DNA of 9,100 bases from Candidatus Iainarchaeum sp. (GCA_018304445.1 JAGVWD010000047.1:1-9100); one strand, 5' to 3'. Shown: positions 1-5,594, counted from the first letter of the stretch. The notes: generated by a model not told the origin, from the sequence alone. Translations and numbers: made by a program.

Positions 1-140
1 GGCATTGTCCACGTTCCTTCGCCATGAAGCGCGGAATCCGCTTTCTTCGCATCAGAGTGCCTCAGCCCAAGCAGCACTTTCCCAGAGCGCAGCAGCATTA
101 TGCCAACGCCAACACCAGAAACCCCCTTTTCACTTCCCAT
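1..140 (-). CDS. NUDIX hydrolase, N-terminal part (cut by window edge)
   Basis: Reading the minus strand from the ATG at 140-138 gives 46 codons without a stop up to the window edge. The peptide contains VGVGIMLLRSGKVLLGLRH and, near the edge, HGEGTWTMP. This is the usual opening of a MutT/NUDIX domain: a first beta strand with a conserved hydrophobic run, then the G-x-W-x-x-P segment that directly precedes the GG of the NUDIX box. The box itself (G-x5-E-x7-REUxEExGU), with its metal-binding glutamates, would lie beyond base 1 and cannot be checked. NUDIX enzymes cleave nucleoside diphosphates linked to another group; the substrate cannot be told from this fragment. A TAA lies in frame seven codons upstream, so this ATG is the first possible one. 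A GGATGAT just before it may be a weak ribosome site. The gene starts 40 bases after the 3' end of tRNA-Gly(TCC), on the same strand. Confidence 0.82.
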   Translation of the reverse strand, partial: MGSEKGVSGVGVGIMLLRSGKVLLGLRHSDAKKADSALHGEGTWTM

Positions 141-180
141 ATCATCCGCCGCCTTTTATTTGATTAAATTCTGCCATAAA

Positions 181-297
181 TGCGTCCGGTGGGATTCGAA
201 CCCACGTATGGAGCTCGCCTTTTCTTTTCCGAGGTTTTCTTTTTTCAAAAGAAAAGCTCGTGGAGGGCTCCAGTCCTAACCACTAGACCACGGACGC
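181..297 (-). tRNA. tRNA-Gly(TCC) with a 45-nt intron
   Basis: The minus strand folds as a tRNA. The acceptor stem GCGTCCG/CGGACGC has discriminator A (base 181), the D arm is GTCT-AGTGGTTA-GGAC, the anticodon stem is GGAGC/GCTCC, and the T arm is GTGGG-TTCGAAT-CCCAC with a 4-base variable loop. Exon 1 is 297-261 and exon 2 is 215-181. The mature 72-nt tRNA has loop CCTCCAA, giving anticodon TCC at 264-262 with A37. The GCG...CGC acceptor end with A73 matches the other tRNA-Gly in this window and archaeal tRNA-Gly in general. Position 33 is C instead of the near-universal U, which is odd. A tRNA-Glu(CTC) reading is possible only by shifting the anticodon stem one base, which removes position 26, shortens the variable loop to 3 and puts C at 37, so Gly is preferred. 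CCA is not encoded. A box A lies 26-35 bases upstream. Confidence 0.85.
216..260 (-). other. tRNA-Gly(TCC) intron, with pyrimidine/purine hairpin
   Basis: This intron sits between tRNA positions 37 and 38. Loop bases 32-35 (CCTC) can pair at three of four positions with AAGG near the intron's 3' end. That leaves three-base bulges CAC and CGA, a relaxed bulge-helix-bulge for the archaeal splicing endonuclease. Intron bases 1-31 (260-230) form a hairpin of CGAG, a C/C mismatch, then TTTTCTTTT paired with AAAAGAAAA around a GAA loop, closed by CTCG. The same pyrimidine arm can instead pair with a second AAAAGAAAAG near the 3' end of the intron, so two exclusive folds are possible. Confidence 0.8.
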
Positions 298-321
298 CTC
301 CTGAAGTAATTATTTCAGAAA

Positions 322-332
322 GCTTTTTATAC
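322..332. promoter_or_regulatory. Box A shared by tRNA-Gly(TCC) and the divergent membrane-protein gene
   Basis: On the minus strand the bases read GTATAAAAAGC, a good archaeal TATA element 26-35 bases before the tRNA 5' end at 297. On the plus strand the same bases read CTTTTTATAC and lie 23-32 bases before the ATG at 355, the spacing of a leaderless transcript. A near-palindrome (CTGAA ... TTCAG with TAATTA at its centre, 301-318) lies between the element and the tRNA. The tRNA assignment is firmer than the plus-strand use. Confidence 0.6.
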
Positions 333-354
333 TACTTTGCTTATTGTTTAGCAC

Positions 355-1290
355 ATGGGCTGGGCAGTTGATTCCGCAATAGAGGTTTTCAAAAAGAGTT
401 TTGACTACAAAAACATATGGTTTTCATACTTCCTCCTGCTTATAATATCATTAATTGTGGCCGGAATAATACTGATAGTTGTAGTGGGCATTCCGGCAGT
501 GATAATTTTCTCAAAATACCTTGTGCTTTATTCCCAATATGCTTCAGCAACAGGCTCTCCGGAACTGGCAGCATTAGGGACAATCGCCGCATTGCTGCAG
601 GCCCTGCCGCAGATTATGATTGCACTTGTTGCAATAGCAATAGCATATTTTATTGTTTATTCCCTATGGGACGCATTCCTTTCAGGATTGCAGCTGAATA
701 TTGCGCTTGATTACCTCAAAAAAGGCAAATTCTCAATCGGGAGCGCATCCACAAAAACAAAGCCAAGGTTTATTACTTTATTTGCCCTTAGCATCATATT
801 CAGCATTCTGGTTTTCATTCTTGCATTGGTATTGTTCCTGCCATTGCTGTCCTCAGTGCTGGGAGTTATAAATCAGCTTTCAGCAGGGGCAGTTTCAGGG
901 CTTCCGGCACCTCAGGACACTGCCCTTTGGGTTAACATAGTGCTTCAGACGGCATTTGCAATATTCGTATTTGGCATTGTGATGTTCCTTGCGGCGCCAT
1001 TCCTTGCGATGATTGCGCCAGTTGCATTGTTTGAGAAGCGCGGCATCGGCGCATCAATCAGGAGAATTATAGAGCTTGGCAAGAAAGGCTATCTCTCAAC
1101 ATTAGGATACGTTATTCTGATTGGCCTGGTAATGCTTGTTGTTTCCTGGGTGCTGGGGCTTGTGCAGGTAGCGCTGATGCCAATTCCTTTTGCAGGCCTT
1201 GTTATAACCGCGGTGCTCAGCATATGGTCCATGGCATATATAAGCCTTGCGCTCGCAAAGCTGTATCAGGTAAAAGCCTCAATGAGATAA
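355..1290 (+). CDS. Multi-pass membrane protein, function unknown
   Basis: This is a 311-residue, strongly hydrophobic protein with about six predicted membrane segments, near residues 22-54, 82-106, 138-170, 192-224, 246-272 and 276-300. A short amphipathic N-terminus (residues 1-20) precedes the first segment, and no signal-peptide cleavage site is evident. The stretch PVALFEKRGIGASIRRIIEL (about 222-241) just before a membrane segment resembles archaeal and bacterial integral-membrane families in which a cytoplasmic 'E-x-x-G-x-x-x-A-hydrophobic-R/K' loop recurs, such as DUF7847-like or GDPD-membrane-domain-like proteins. That likeness is from memory and is weak. No catalytic motif is visible. 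An in-frame TAG two codons upstream makes 355 the first possible ATG. There is no Shine-Dalgarno sequence, and the box A 23-32 bases upstream fits a leaderless mRNA. Thymidylate kinase follows after 37 bases on the same strand, but no functional link is implied. Confidence 0.8.
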   Translation: MGWAVDSAIEVFKKSFDYKNIWFSYFLLLIISLIVAGIILIVVVGIPAVIIFSKYLVLYSQYASATGSPELAALGTIAALLQALPQIMIALVAIAIAYFIVYSLWDAFLSGLQLNIALDYLKKGKFSIGSASTKTKPRFITLFALSIIFSILVFILALVLFLPLLSSVLGVINQLSAGAVSGLPAPQDTALWVNIVLQTAFAIFVFGIVMFLAAPFLAMIAPVALFEKRGIGASIRRIIELGKKGYLSTLGYVILIGLVMLVVSWVLGLVQVALMPIPFAGLVITAVLSIWSMAYISLALAKLYQVKASMR

Positions 1291-1327
1291 ATCACTCTTT
1301 TATTCCTTTTGCATCCTGATTGTTCTG

Positions 1328-1984
1328 ATGAACGGCAAAATTATCGTTATTGAGGGCGCTGATGCTTCAGGCAAATCAACGCAGGCGGAAATCCTTTCAG
1401 CGCGCCTGAAGAAAATTGGAAAAAATGCAAGGGTGATTTCCTTTCCGCGCCACAATGAGTTTTTCGGCTCGCTTGTTGAAAGGCATCTGCGCGGGAAATT
1501 CGGGAATCCGCACGAGCTTCCTGCGGAATTCTGCGCACTGCTCTATTCCGTTGACAGGTACAACATGCTCAATGAAATTAAAAATGCGCTGAAAGAGGGC
1601 AAAATCCTCATAATGGACCGCTATGTGCAGTCGAATTTCGCCTTCCAGACCGCGAAATTTTCAAATCTTTCAGAGCAGGATTCCTTCCTCCAGTGGATGC
1701 AGACTGTGGAAAGCAGGATGCCGAAAGCGGACGCAGTAATACTCCTTGAAATGCCGGCTGAATTTTCCCAGAGGCTCCTGAAAAAGGAAGGGAAGAAAAA
1801 AGACCTGCATGAATCAAATGTTCTCTACCAAAAGCGCGTCCTTGCGGTTTATGAAAGACTGGCGCGCTCAGGGAACTGGCTGCAGATAAAATGCGCATTC
1901 GGGCAGCAGAACGGCAAATGGAAATTAAAATCAAAAAAGCAGATTGCGGAGGAGATTTGGAACGGAATAAAGAATAGAATATAA
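1328..1984 (+). CDS. tmk: Thymidylate kinase (dTMP kinase)
   Basis: This cytoplasmic enzyme phosphorylates dTMP to dTDP with ATP, the step common to the de novo and salvage routes to dTTP. The 218-residue length is normal for the family. The Walker A loop GADASGKST is at residues 10-18. The FPR segment that helps bind dTMP is at 39-41, SVDRYN at 74-79 occupies the nucleotide-binding helix, and DRYVQSNFAFQ at 97-107 is the family's conserved DR(Y/W) motif. A basic LID-like region with R149 and several lysines covers about 149-160. All key parts are present and nothing looks broken. The ATG at 1328 is the first possible start that keeps the P-loop about ten residues from the N-terminus. No Shine-Dalgarno sequence precedes it. 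A weak T-rich CTTTTATTCC 22-31 bases upstream could be a box A for a leaderless message; read-through from the membrane-protein gene is the alternative. Confidence 0.95.
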   Translation: MNGKIIVIEGADASGKSTQAEILSARLKKIGKNARVISFPRHNEFFGSLVERHLRGKFGNPHELPAEFCALLYSVDRYNMLNEIKNALKEGKILIMDRYVQSNFAFQTAKFSNLSEQDSFLQWMQTVESRMPKADAVILLEMPAEFSQRLLKKEGKKKDLHESNVLYQKRVLAVYERLARSGNWLQIKCAFGQQNGKWKLKSKKQIAEEIWNGIKNRI

Positions 1985-2033
1985 TCTTTAAACTAACAAT
2001 AGATTAAAATTCTCTATTCAACACAATATCTTT

Positions 2034-3020
2034 ATGAAATCTGCCATAAAGCCCATTAGAGGGCTTCCTGTAAGGTTTGGACAACTTATTCAATTAGGCA
2101 CTGCAGAGAGAACATACAACAATGCCAACAACAAACAAAGGACAAAAGAAGCATTGCAAAAATGGAAGGACTGGATCGAAAAGGAAAGTAAAAAAACACA
2201 GCAGCCAGAAGGATTGATCCGGCTGAAAAGATGGCGCAATTTGCTTAATATCCTTGCAAAAATAGGAGAGAGGCAACCAACAATATATGAGGTTGCAGCA
2301 ATTTTGGCACGCAACAGCGGCTTAAAGAAGGAAAAACTTATAATTCCACTAAGAATGCTTTCTGCGATTGAGAATAGGCGCCCTCAATTCAAGACTTGGG
2401 AAGGCTCAGTGCGCAGCCTCTATATAGCAGTACGCCAGAATTTGCCATACGAAATTAATAAGGTTCTTGAACAAAATAAAAAAATACTCAATAGCAGAGA
2501 AATAGCAGAAAAACTTGCTATCTCTTGGGATACAAAAAATCAGACCAACATCAATACTGCATTGCAGCTGCTTAATCAGATGGGATGGGCAGAAAAAGGG
2601 CTTATGCAGCCGTCATTTTCGGCGGCAGGTGGCGGAGCAATGTCCACATGGTCATACAAAAAACATGGCCCATTGACGATCAGACATCCAAATTCCGCAC
2701 TGTATTTGCTTGAATCAATTTACAAAAACAAAGACAAAAGGACAACAACAAACTCAATCCTTAAACCTTGGTTTAATTTTAGGGGGAACCCCAAGGCAAT
2801 GCTTTCATACAGGCGAGGTCTTCAGTTAATAAAGAAACTAGAAGAAAAAGGACTCATCAAAACAGAAAGGAAAACAAAACCCAGCCATGGGACATTAGGA
2901 AAAGTAGAATATATTGAAATTTCTTTTACCAAGGAAGGATTAAGAATTATGGAAAAATTCTATAGGCTTGACAGGAAGAGTTTCCATGACCTCAGGGCAT
3001 ATCTGCTCGGGATAAAATAA
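2034..3020 (+). CDS. Orphan protein with winged-helix-like segments, possible DNA-binding regulator
   Basis: I do not recognise the family of this 328-residue, lysine- and arginine-rich protein. Residues 152-188 (NSREIAEKLAISW ... ALQLLNQMGWAEK) look like a helix-turn-helix. Residues about 222-307 look like a complete winged helix: a first helix, a recognition-like helix RRGLQLIKKLEEKGL, a charged wing with KTERK, then EISFTKEGLRIMEKF, a shape common in PadR/MarR-like proteins. A third, weaker helix-turn-helix candidate is at about 80-110. There is no signal peptide, membrane segment or nuclease motif. Codons are markedly A-rich (AAA, AAT, ACA) compared with the GC-richer flanking genes, which suggests recent acquisition. 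It begins 49 bases after tmk and stops 13 bases before the 3' end of tRNA-Gly(GCC). No integrase is seen. ATTAAAAT at 2003-2010 is well placed as a box A for a leaderless start; no ribosome site is visible. Confidence 0.75.
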   Translation: MKSAIKPIRGLPVRFGQLIQLGTAERTYNNANNKQRTKEALQKWKDWIEKESKKTQQPEGLIRLKRWRNLLNILAKIGERQPTIYEVAAILARNSGLKKEKLIIPLRMLSAIENRRPQFKTWEGSVRSLYIAVRQNLPYEINKVLEQNKKILNSREIAEKLAISWDTKNQTNINTALQLLNQMGWAEKGLMQPSFSAAGGGAMSTWSYKKHGPLTIRHPNSALYLLESIYKNKDKRTTTNSILKPWFNFRGNPKAMLSYRRGLQLIKKLEEKGLIKTERKTKPSHGTLGKVEYIEISFTKEGLRIMEKFYRLDRKSFHDLRAYLLGIK

Positions 3021-3033
3021 TAAAAGTCAATAA
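3013..3033 (-). terminator. T-rich tract after tRNA-Gly(GCC)
   Basis: On the minus strand the bases just after the tRNA 3' end are T-rich (GACTTTTATTATTTTATC), the kind of tract at which archaeal RNA polymerase stops. It overlaps the end of the opposing orphan gene. This is inference from composition only. Confidence 0.35.
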
Positions 3034-3186
3034 TGCGACCGCCGGGATTCGGACCCGGGTCCTAACCTAATAGCAAAACCTTCAAAAGCTTTTTTGATTT
3101 TTCTTTTGAACCCAAGGGCCTTTTCTTTTTCTTAAAAAGAAAAGGGGCTTTGGCAAGGTCAGATCCTACCACTAGACTACAGTCGC
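3034..3186 (-). tRNA. tRNA-Gly(GCC) with an 82-nt intron
   Basis: The minus strand gives acceptor GCGACTG/CGGTCGC (one T-G pair) with discriminator A, D arm GTCT-AGTGGTA-GGAT, anticodon stem TGACC/GGTTA, loop TTGCCAA with anticodon GCC at 3154-3152, and T arm CCGGG-TCCGAAT-CCCGG with a 4-base variable loop. Exon 1 is 3186-3151 and exon 2 is 3068-3034; the mature tRNA is 71 nt and CCA is not encoded. The T loop reads TCC where TTC is nearly universal, so base 55, normally pseudouridine, is C. With G18 and G19 present in the D loop, this would disturb the usual 18-55 contact. A sequencing error or a weakened gene are alternatives. This is the GCC isoacceptor of the tRNA-Gly(TCC) at the left of the window. 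A box A lies 25-34 bases upstream, over the end of the transglutaminase-like gene on the same strand. Confidence 0.9.
3069..3150 (-). other. tRNA-Gly(GCC) intron with two hairpins
   Basis: This intron lies between tRNA positions 37 and 38. Loop bases TTGC can pair with GCTA near the 3' splice site with one mismatch, giving a relaxed bulge-helix-bulge with bulges CAA and TTA. Near the 5' end (3145-3119) is a perfect 12-bp hairpin, CCTTTTCTTTTT against AAAAAGAAAAGG with loop AAG. A second perfect 8-bp hairpin, TTCAAAAG against CTTTTGAA with a 14-base A-rich loop, covers 3110-3081. No open reading frame for a homing endonuclease is present. Confidence 0.85.
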
Positions 3187-3210
3187 TTATAATAGAACTA
3201 AATATGGGAG

Positions 3211-3220
3211 CCTTTTTATC
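3211..3220 (-). promoter_or_regulatory. Box A of tRNA-Gly(GCC)
   Basis: The minus strand reads GATAAAAAGG, 25-34 bases before the tRNA 5' end, closely matching the element before tRNA-Gly(TCC). It overlaps the stop codon (3218-3216) of the upstream transglutaminase-like gene, so the tRNA can be transcribed independently of that gene. Confidence 0.6.
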
Positions 3221-4835
3221 TTTTGCGCAAAAGCAGTATTGCGAGCGCAATGGCGATTACTGCAAGAACAGCGATTGCTACAATCAGCATCAGATCAGCA
3301 TTCCCCAGAACAGCGGGAATTCCCCCGGCGCCTTCCCCATTTCCCACGCCTGCTGCATTTCCTTCTCCCCCGCCGTAATTCCAGTCCGCAAAGGAGTATG
3401 AAAGCGTTTTCTGCGTGCTTGAAGGAATCTGCTCAGCAGCATTTTCTGAAATTCCAACTCCGCTGATGTTTATGCCCGCAATCCCGTCCTGCATTCCCGA
3501 ATTCTTCAGGATTATTTTTATTGTGAGCTTTCCGCCTGAAATTTCAGGCACTATTGCAACCAGTTTTATGTTTGCGGCATCTGAAACTTCCCCCTCTGCA
3601 GCATAAACTGAAACATTTCCTTCCACCTCCTGGTCAAAACCCCTTATTGCATATCCATAAATGTAATTCAATCCCGCAGTATCTGGCGCATCCGCATTCC
3701 AGTAAAGCGTTTTCCGCTCCTCAGGATTCAGCAGAACAAGCCTTTCCGGGCTTTCATAAACAAACAGCTCATGCAGCCTCATTTCAATTGGCGCAATGAA
3801 TTTTCCCTGCGTAAGGTTCGCAACTTCAAGATTGAAATCAAAGTTCTGCCTGCTTTTCAGATTTTCAGGAAATAGCACATCAAGCCCTGTGTATCTCTGG
3901 AAATTGCTGAAATCATTTACAATTACATCCTCATCCTTCCCGATTTTGACGCTTATCCCCTGCGTTGTGGTTATTGAATCAACGGCCTGGCTCTGGTCAA
4001 GCAGCTTTGCAAGCACCAAATGCGTCCCATCGACAAACCCGGCCTCAAGGTAAGTGGAATCAAGCGCAACCCATCCCATTCCCGGAACAAAGAACTCAAG
4101 CCATGCGTGCGTATCCCATTTCTTTCCGCTGTAAACATACCCGACAACATATCTTGTTGGAATGCCCCTTGCGCGGAGCAGCGCCGCGGTCAGATTTGAA
4201 AACTCATCGCAAGTGCCTTTCCTCACATCCAGGACTTCCTTTGACGAAAGGACAGTAGTGAAATAATCCAAATCATAGGTTATGTACCCGTGCGCAAATT
4301 CCGCTGCCTTTATTGCATTCTCAAGCAATGAATTTGAATCCAGTGTGGAAAACGCAAGGCTCCTTATCCCTGCATCATTTGACTGTATGTATGTGCTTTC
4401 CTGAAGGAACCGCGTTTCCGCATTTATGGGTGCGCTTAAATCATAGTCCTTCAGGTCAAAAACCGAGGAACTGGTCCTTATGCGCGCATTTATTGTGTAT
4501 TCGAAATTCGCGCTTTCAATATTTGAAATTTTGAATATCGCATATTTGTTCCCGAATTCATCGCTCTCATGCGCCGCATTTATTGTCCTGTTCCCTATTT
4601 GAAGGATTTCCGTAATCCCTGCAATTTCCTGGGTTTCATTCCCGGAAAAAGTCTGCAGCTTTATTTCAACCGTGTCATTCGCGCCTATGCTTCCTGAAAT
4701 TGTCCCATTCCCTATGATAATTACATTAACATCCGCGCTCTTTACTCTTATAGGATTTCCCATCTCAAGCGCATATGCGCCTGAAAGAACAATTGCAGAA
4801 ATAGCCAAAATCAAAAAAATCCTGATTGCGCTCAT
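3216..4835 (-). CDS. Secreted, membrane-anchored transglutaminase-like protein
   Basis: This 539-residue protein has a signal peptide at residues 1-22 (hydrophobic run, then GAYALE). Its transglutaminase-like core at about 170-265 carries the papain-fold triad: C209 in KGTCDEFSN, H243 in WDTHAWLEF and D259 in GWVALDSTY. Beta-rich segments follow, then a glycine-rich linker (about 487-511). The C-terminal membrane helix (514-535) ends in RKR, so the bulk should sit outside the cell. In the family this core can act as a protease, amidase or cross-linker, and many archaeal members are uncharacterised. All three catalytic residues are present; the substrate cannot be inferred. Several N-x-S/T sites lie in the exported part. 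The start overlaps the upstream gene's stop (ATGA at 4835-4832), with GGAG six bases before the ATG, inside that gene's last codons, a strong case for translational coupling. Confidence 0.9.
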   Translation of the reverse strand: MSAIRIFLILAISAIVLSGAYALEMGNPIRVKSADVNVIIIGNGTISGSIGANDTVEIKLQTFSGNETQEIAGITEILQIGNRTINAAHESDEFGNKYAIFKISNIESANFEYTINARIRTSSSVFDLKDYDLSAPINAETRFLQESTYIQSNDAGIRSLAFSTLDSNSLLENAIKAAEFAHGYITYDLDYFTTVLSSKEVLDVRKGTCDEFSNLTAALLRARGIPTRYVVGYVYSGKKWDTHAWLEFFVPGMGWVALDSTYLEAGFVDGTHLVLAKLLDQSQAVDSITTTQGISVKIGKDEDVIVNDFSNFQRYTGLDVLFPENLKSRQNFDFNLEVANLTQGKFIAPIEMRLHELFVYESPERLVLLNPEERKTLYWNADAPDTAGLNYIYGYAIRGFDQEVEGNVSVYAAEGEVSDAANIKLVAIVPEISGGKLTIKIILKNSGMQDGIAGINISGVGISENAAEQIPSSTQKTLSYSFADWNYGGGEGNAAGVGNGEGAGGIPAVLGNADLMLIVAIAVLAVIAIALAILLLRKR

Positions 4836-5368
4836 TTTTTCTCCTTTTTCCTCTCAATCCCTATTCCAAGTTTTACAGTTTTTTCAGCATCTCTGACCTT
4901 GGAGTTCAGCGTTTCCACTTCCTCATCGTTCAATTCAATTTTATCCATGAATCCCGATAATCTTTCCAGCGAATGGGAGGATTCCCTTTCGGCTATTTCA
5001 AGCTTCTTTGCAAAAAAGCCCATATTTTCAAAATCCCTGACCATATTGATCGGGGAGTTATGTATTTCAAGCATGCGAAATTTATTCTCAAGATAGATTT
5101 TGTTTGCCAGAAGGCGCTCCAATCCCCTCTTTTGTTTTGGATTGAGCAATTTGAAATTGCTTCTCCTGACTGCCTCATTTGCAATGACCTTTGCAAAAAC
5201 CCCATATCTAAATGCATTGATGCCAAAATCAGCCTTTGTGGACTTTTTTCCCCTATAAATTCCGGGAATTCTCTTTGCAGTTTCTCTCCATATCCTTATT
5301 GTGGCATCAGGAGTAAGTTTTCCGCGCCTCAAGCGGTAAAACGGGCGCTTTGAAGATTTTGGAGCCAT
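4832..5368 (-). CDS. Small basic coiled-coil protein, function unknown
   Basis: I do not recognise the family of this 178-residue protein. The first ~45 residues are very basic (KSSKRPFYRLRRGKL, then IYRGKKSTK) and could bind nucleic acid. Residues about 75-165 are mostly helical and charged with heptad-like spacing, suggesting a coiled coil. The tail ERKKEKK is basic and its codons double as the ribosome site of the next gene. No signal peptide, membrane helix or enzyme motif is seen. It starts 18 bases after the 3' end of tRNA-Val on the same strand, and those 18 bases hold AGGGAAG, a possible weak ribosome site, but no room for a promoter. It overlaps the transglutaminase-like gene by 4 bases and is probably co-transcribed with it. 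The N-terminal basic patch is reminiscent of a ribosome-associated protein, but nothing identifies it as one. Confidence 0.75.
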   Translation of the reverse strand: MAPKSSKRPFYRLRRGKLTPDATIRIWRETAKRIPGIYRGKKSTKADFGINAFRYGVFAKVIANEAVRRSNFKLLNPKQKRGLERLLANKIYLENKFRMLEIHNSPINMVRDFENMGFFAKKLEIAERESSHSLERLSGFMDKIELNDEEVETLNSKVRDAEKTVKLGIGIERKKEKK

Positions 5369-5386
5369 TTTGTTCTTCCCTGAAAT

Positions 5387-5539
5387 TGGGCCCGGGCGGG
5401 ATCGAACCGCCGACCTTCGGCTTGTTTATTTTCCCCTGAAGATTATTTTCTCTTTGGGTAACACCTAGACTTTCTCTTTTTCTAAAAGAGAAAGGATTGG
5501 TTTGTAAAGCCGACGTCATAGCCGCTAGACGACGAGCCC
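5387..5539 (-). tRNA. tRNA-Val(TAC) with an 80-nt intron
   Basis: The minus strand gives acceptor GGGCTCG/CGGGCCC (one T-G pair) with discriminator A, D arm GTCT-AGCGGCTA-TGAC (one T-T mismatch), anticodon stem TCGGC/GCCGA, loop TTTACAA with anticodon TAC at 5506-5504, variable loop AGGTC and T arm GGCGG-TTCGATC-CCGCC. Exon 1 is 5539-5503 and exon 2 is 5422-5387, giving a 73-nt mature tRNA without encoded CCA. Loop bases TTTA pair perfectly with TAAA upstream of the 3' splice site, leaving three-base bulges CAA and CAA, a strict central bulge-helix-bulge that fixes both splice sites. A protein gene begins 18 bases downstream on the same strand. The box A lies 29-38 bases upstream and abuts an inserted tnpB element. 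Confidence 0.95.
5423..5502 (-). other. tRNA-Val(TAC) intron, with pyrimidine/purine hairpin
   Basis: This intron is at tRNA position 37/38. Near its 5' end (5494-5470) is an 11-bp perfect hairpin, CTTTCTCTTTT against AAAAGAGAAAG with loop AGA, very like the hairpins in the two tRNA-Gly introns. The remainder is A-rich with no clear second helix and no open reading frame. Confidence 0.9.
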
Positions 5540-5567
5540 TTTTTCCGTATTAATGAACTAATGCAAA

Positions 5568-5577
5568 ATATATTTAA
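5568..5577 (-). promoter_or_regulatory. Box A of tRNA-Val(TAC), at the edge of the inserted element
   Basis: The minus strand reads TTAAATATAT, 29-38 bases before the tRNA 5' end. On the plus strand the same bases end in TTTAA, directly before the inferred left end of the IS200/IS605-type element. Any factor-B recognition bases upstream of box A would therefore be supplied by the element. Confidence 0.65.
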
Positions 5578-5594
5578 CTCCGTTGCCAAGAAGC

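Noticed and set aside
181..297. Reading the first tRNA as tRNA-Glu(CTC)
   Set aside because: It needs an anticodon stem shifted by one base, which removes position 26, leaves a 3-base variable loop and puts C at position 37. The acceptor end and A73 match tRNA-Gly.
180..371. Plus-strand open frame of 63 codons
   Set aside because: It runs antisense through tRNA-Gly(TCC) and its promoter; the tRNA structure explains the sequence.
166..2050. CTGCCATAAA occurring at 171-180 beside tRNA-Gly(TCC) and again at 2041-2050 at the start of the orphan gene, as a possible attachment-site pair
   Set aside because: Ten identical bases are expected by chance in 9 kb, and neither copy contains tRNA sequence.
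3081..3110. Perfect 8-bp hairpin TTCAAAAG/CTTTTGAA as a terminator of a plus-strand gene
   Set aside because: It lies wholly inside the tRNA-Gly(GCC) intron and is better explained as intron structure.
3554..4258. Several plus-strand open frames opposite the transglutaminase-like gene
   Set aside because: Low-complexity, proline- and leucine-rich peptides without motifs; the minus-strand protein has a full catalytic triad and a signal peptide.
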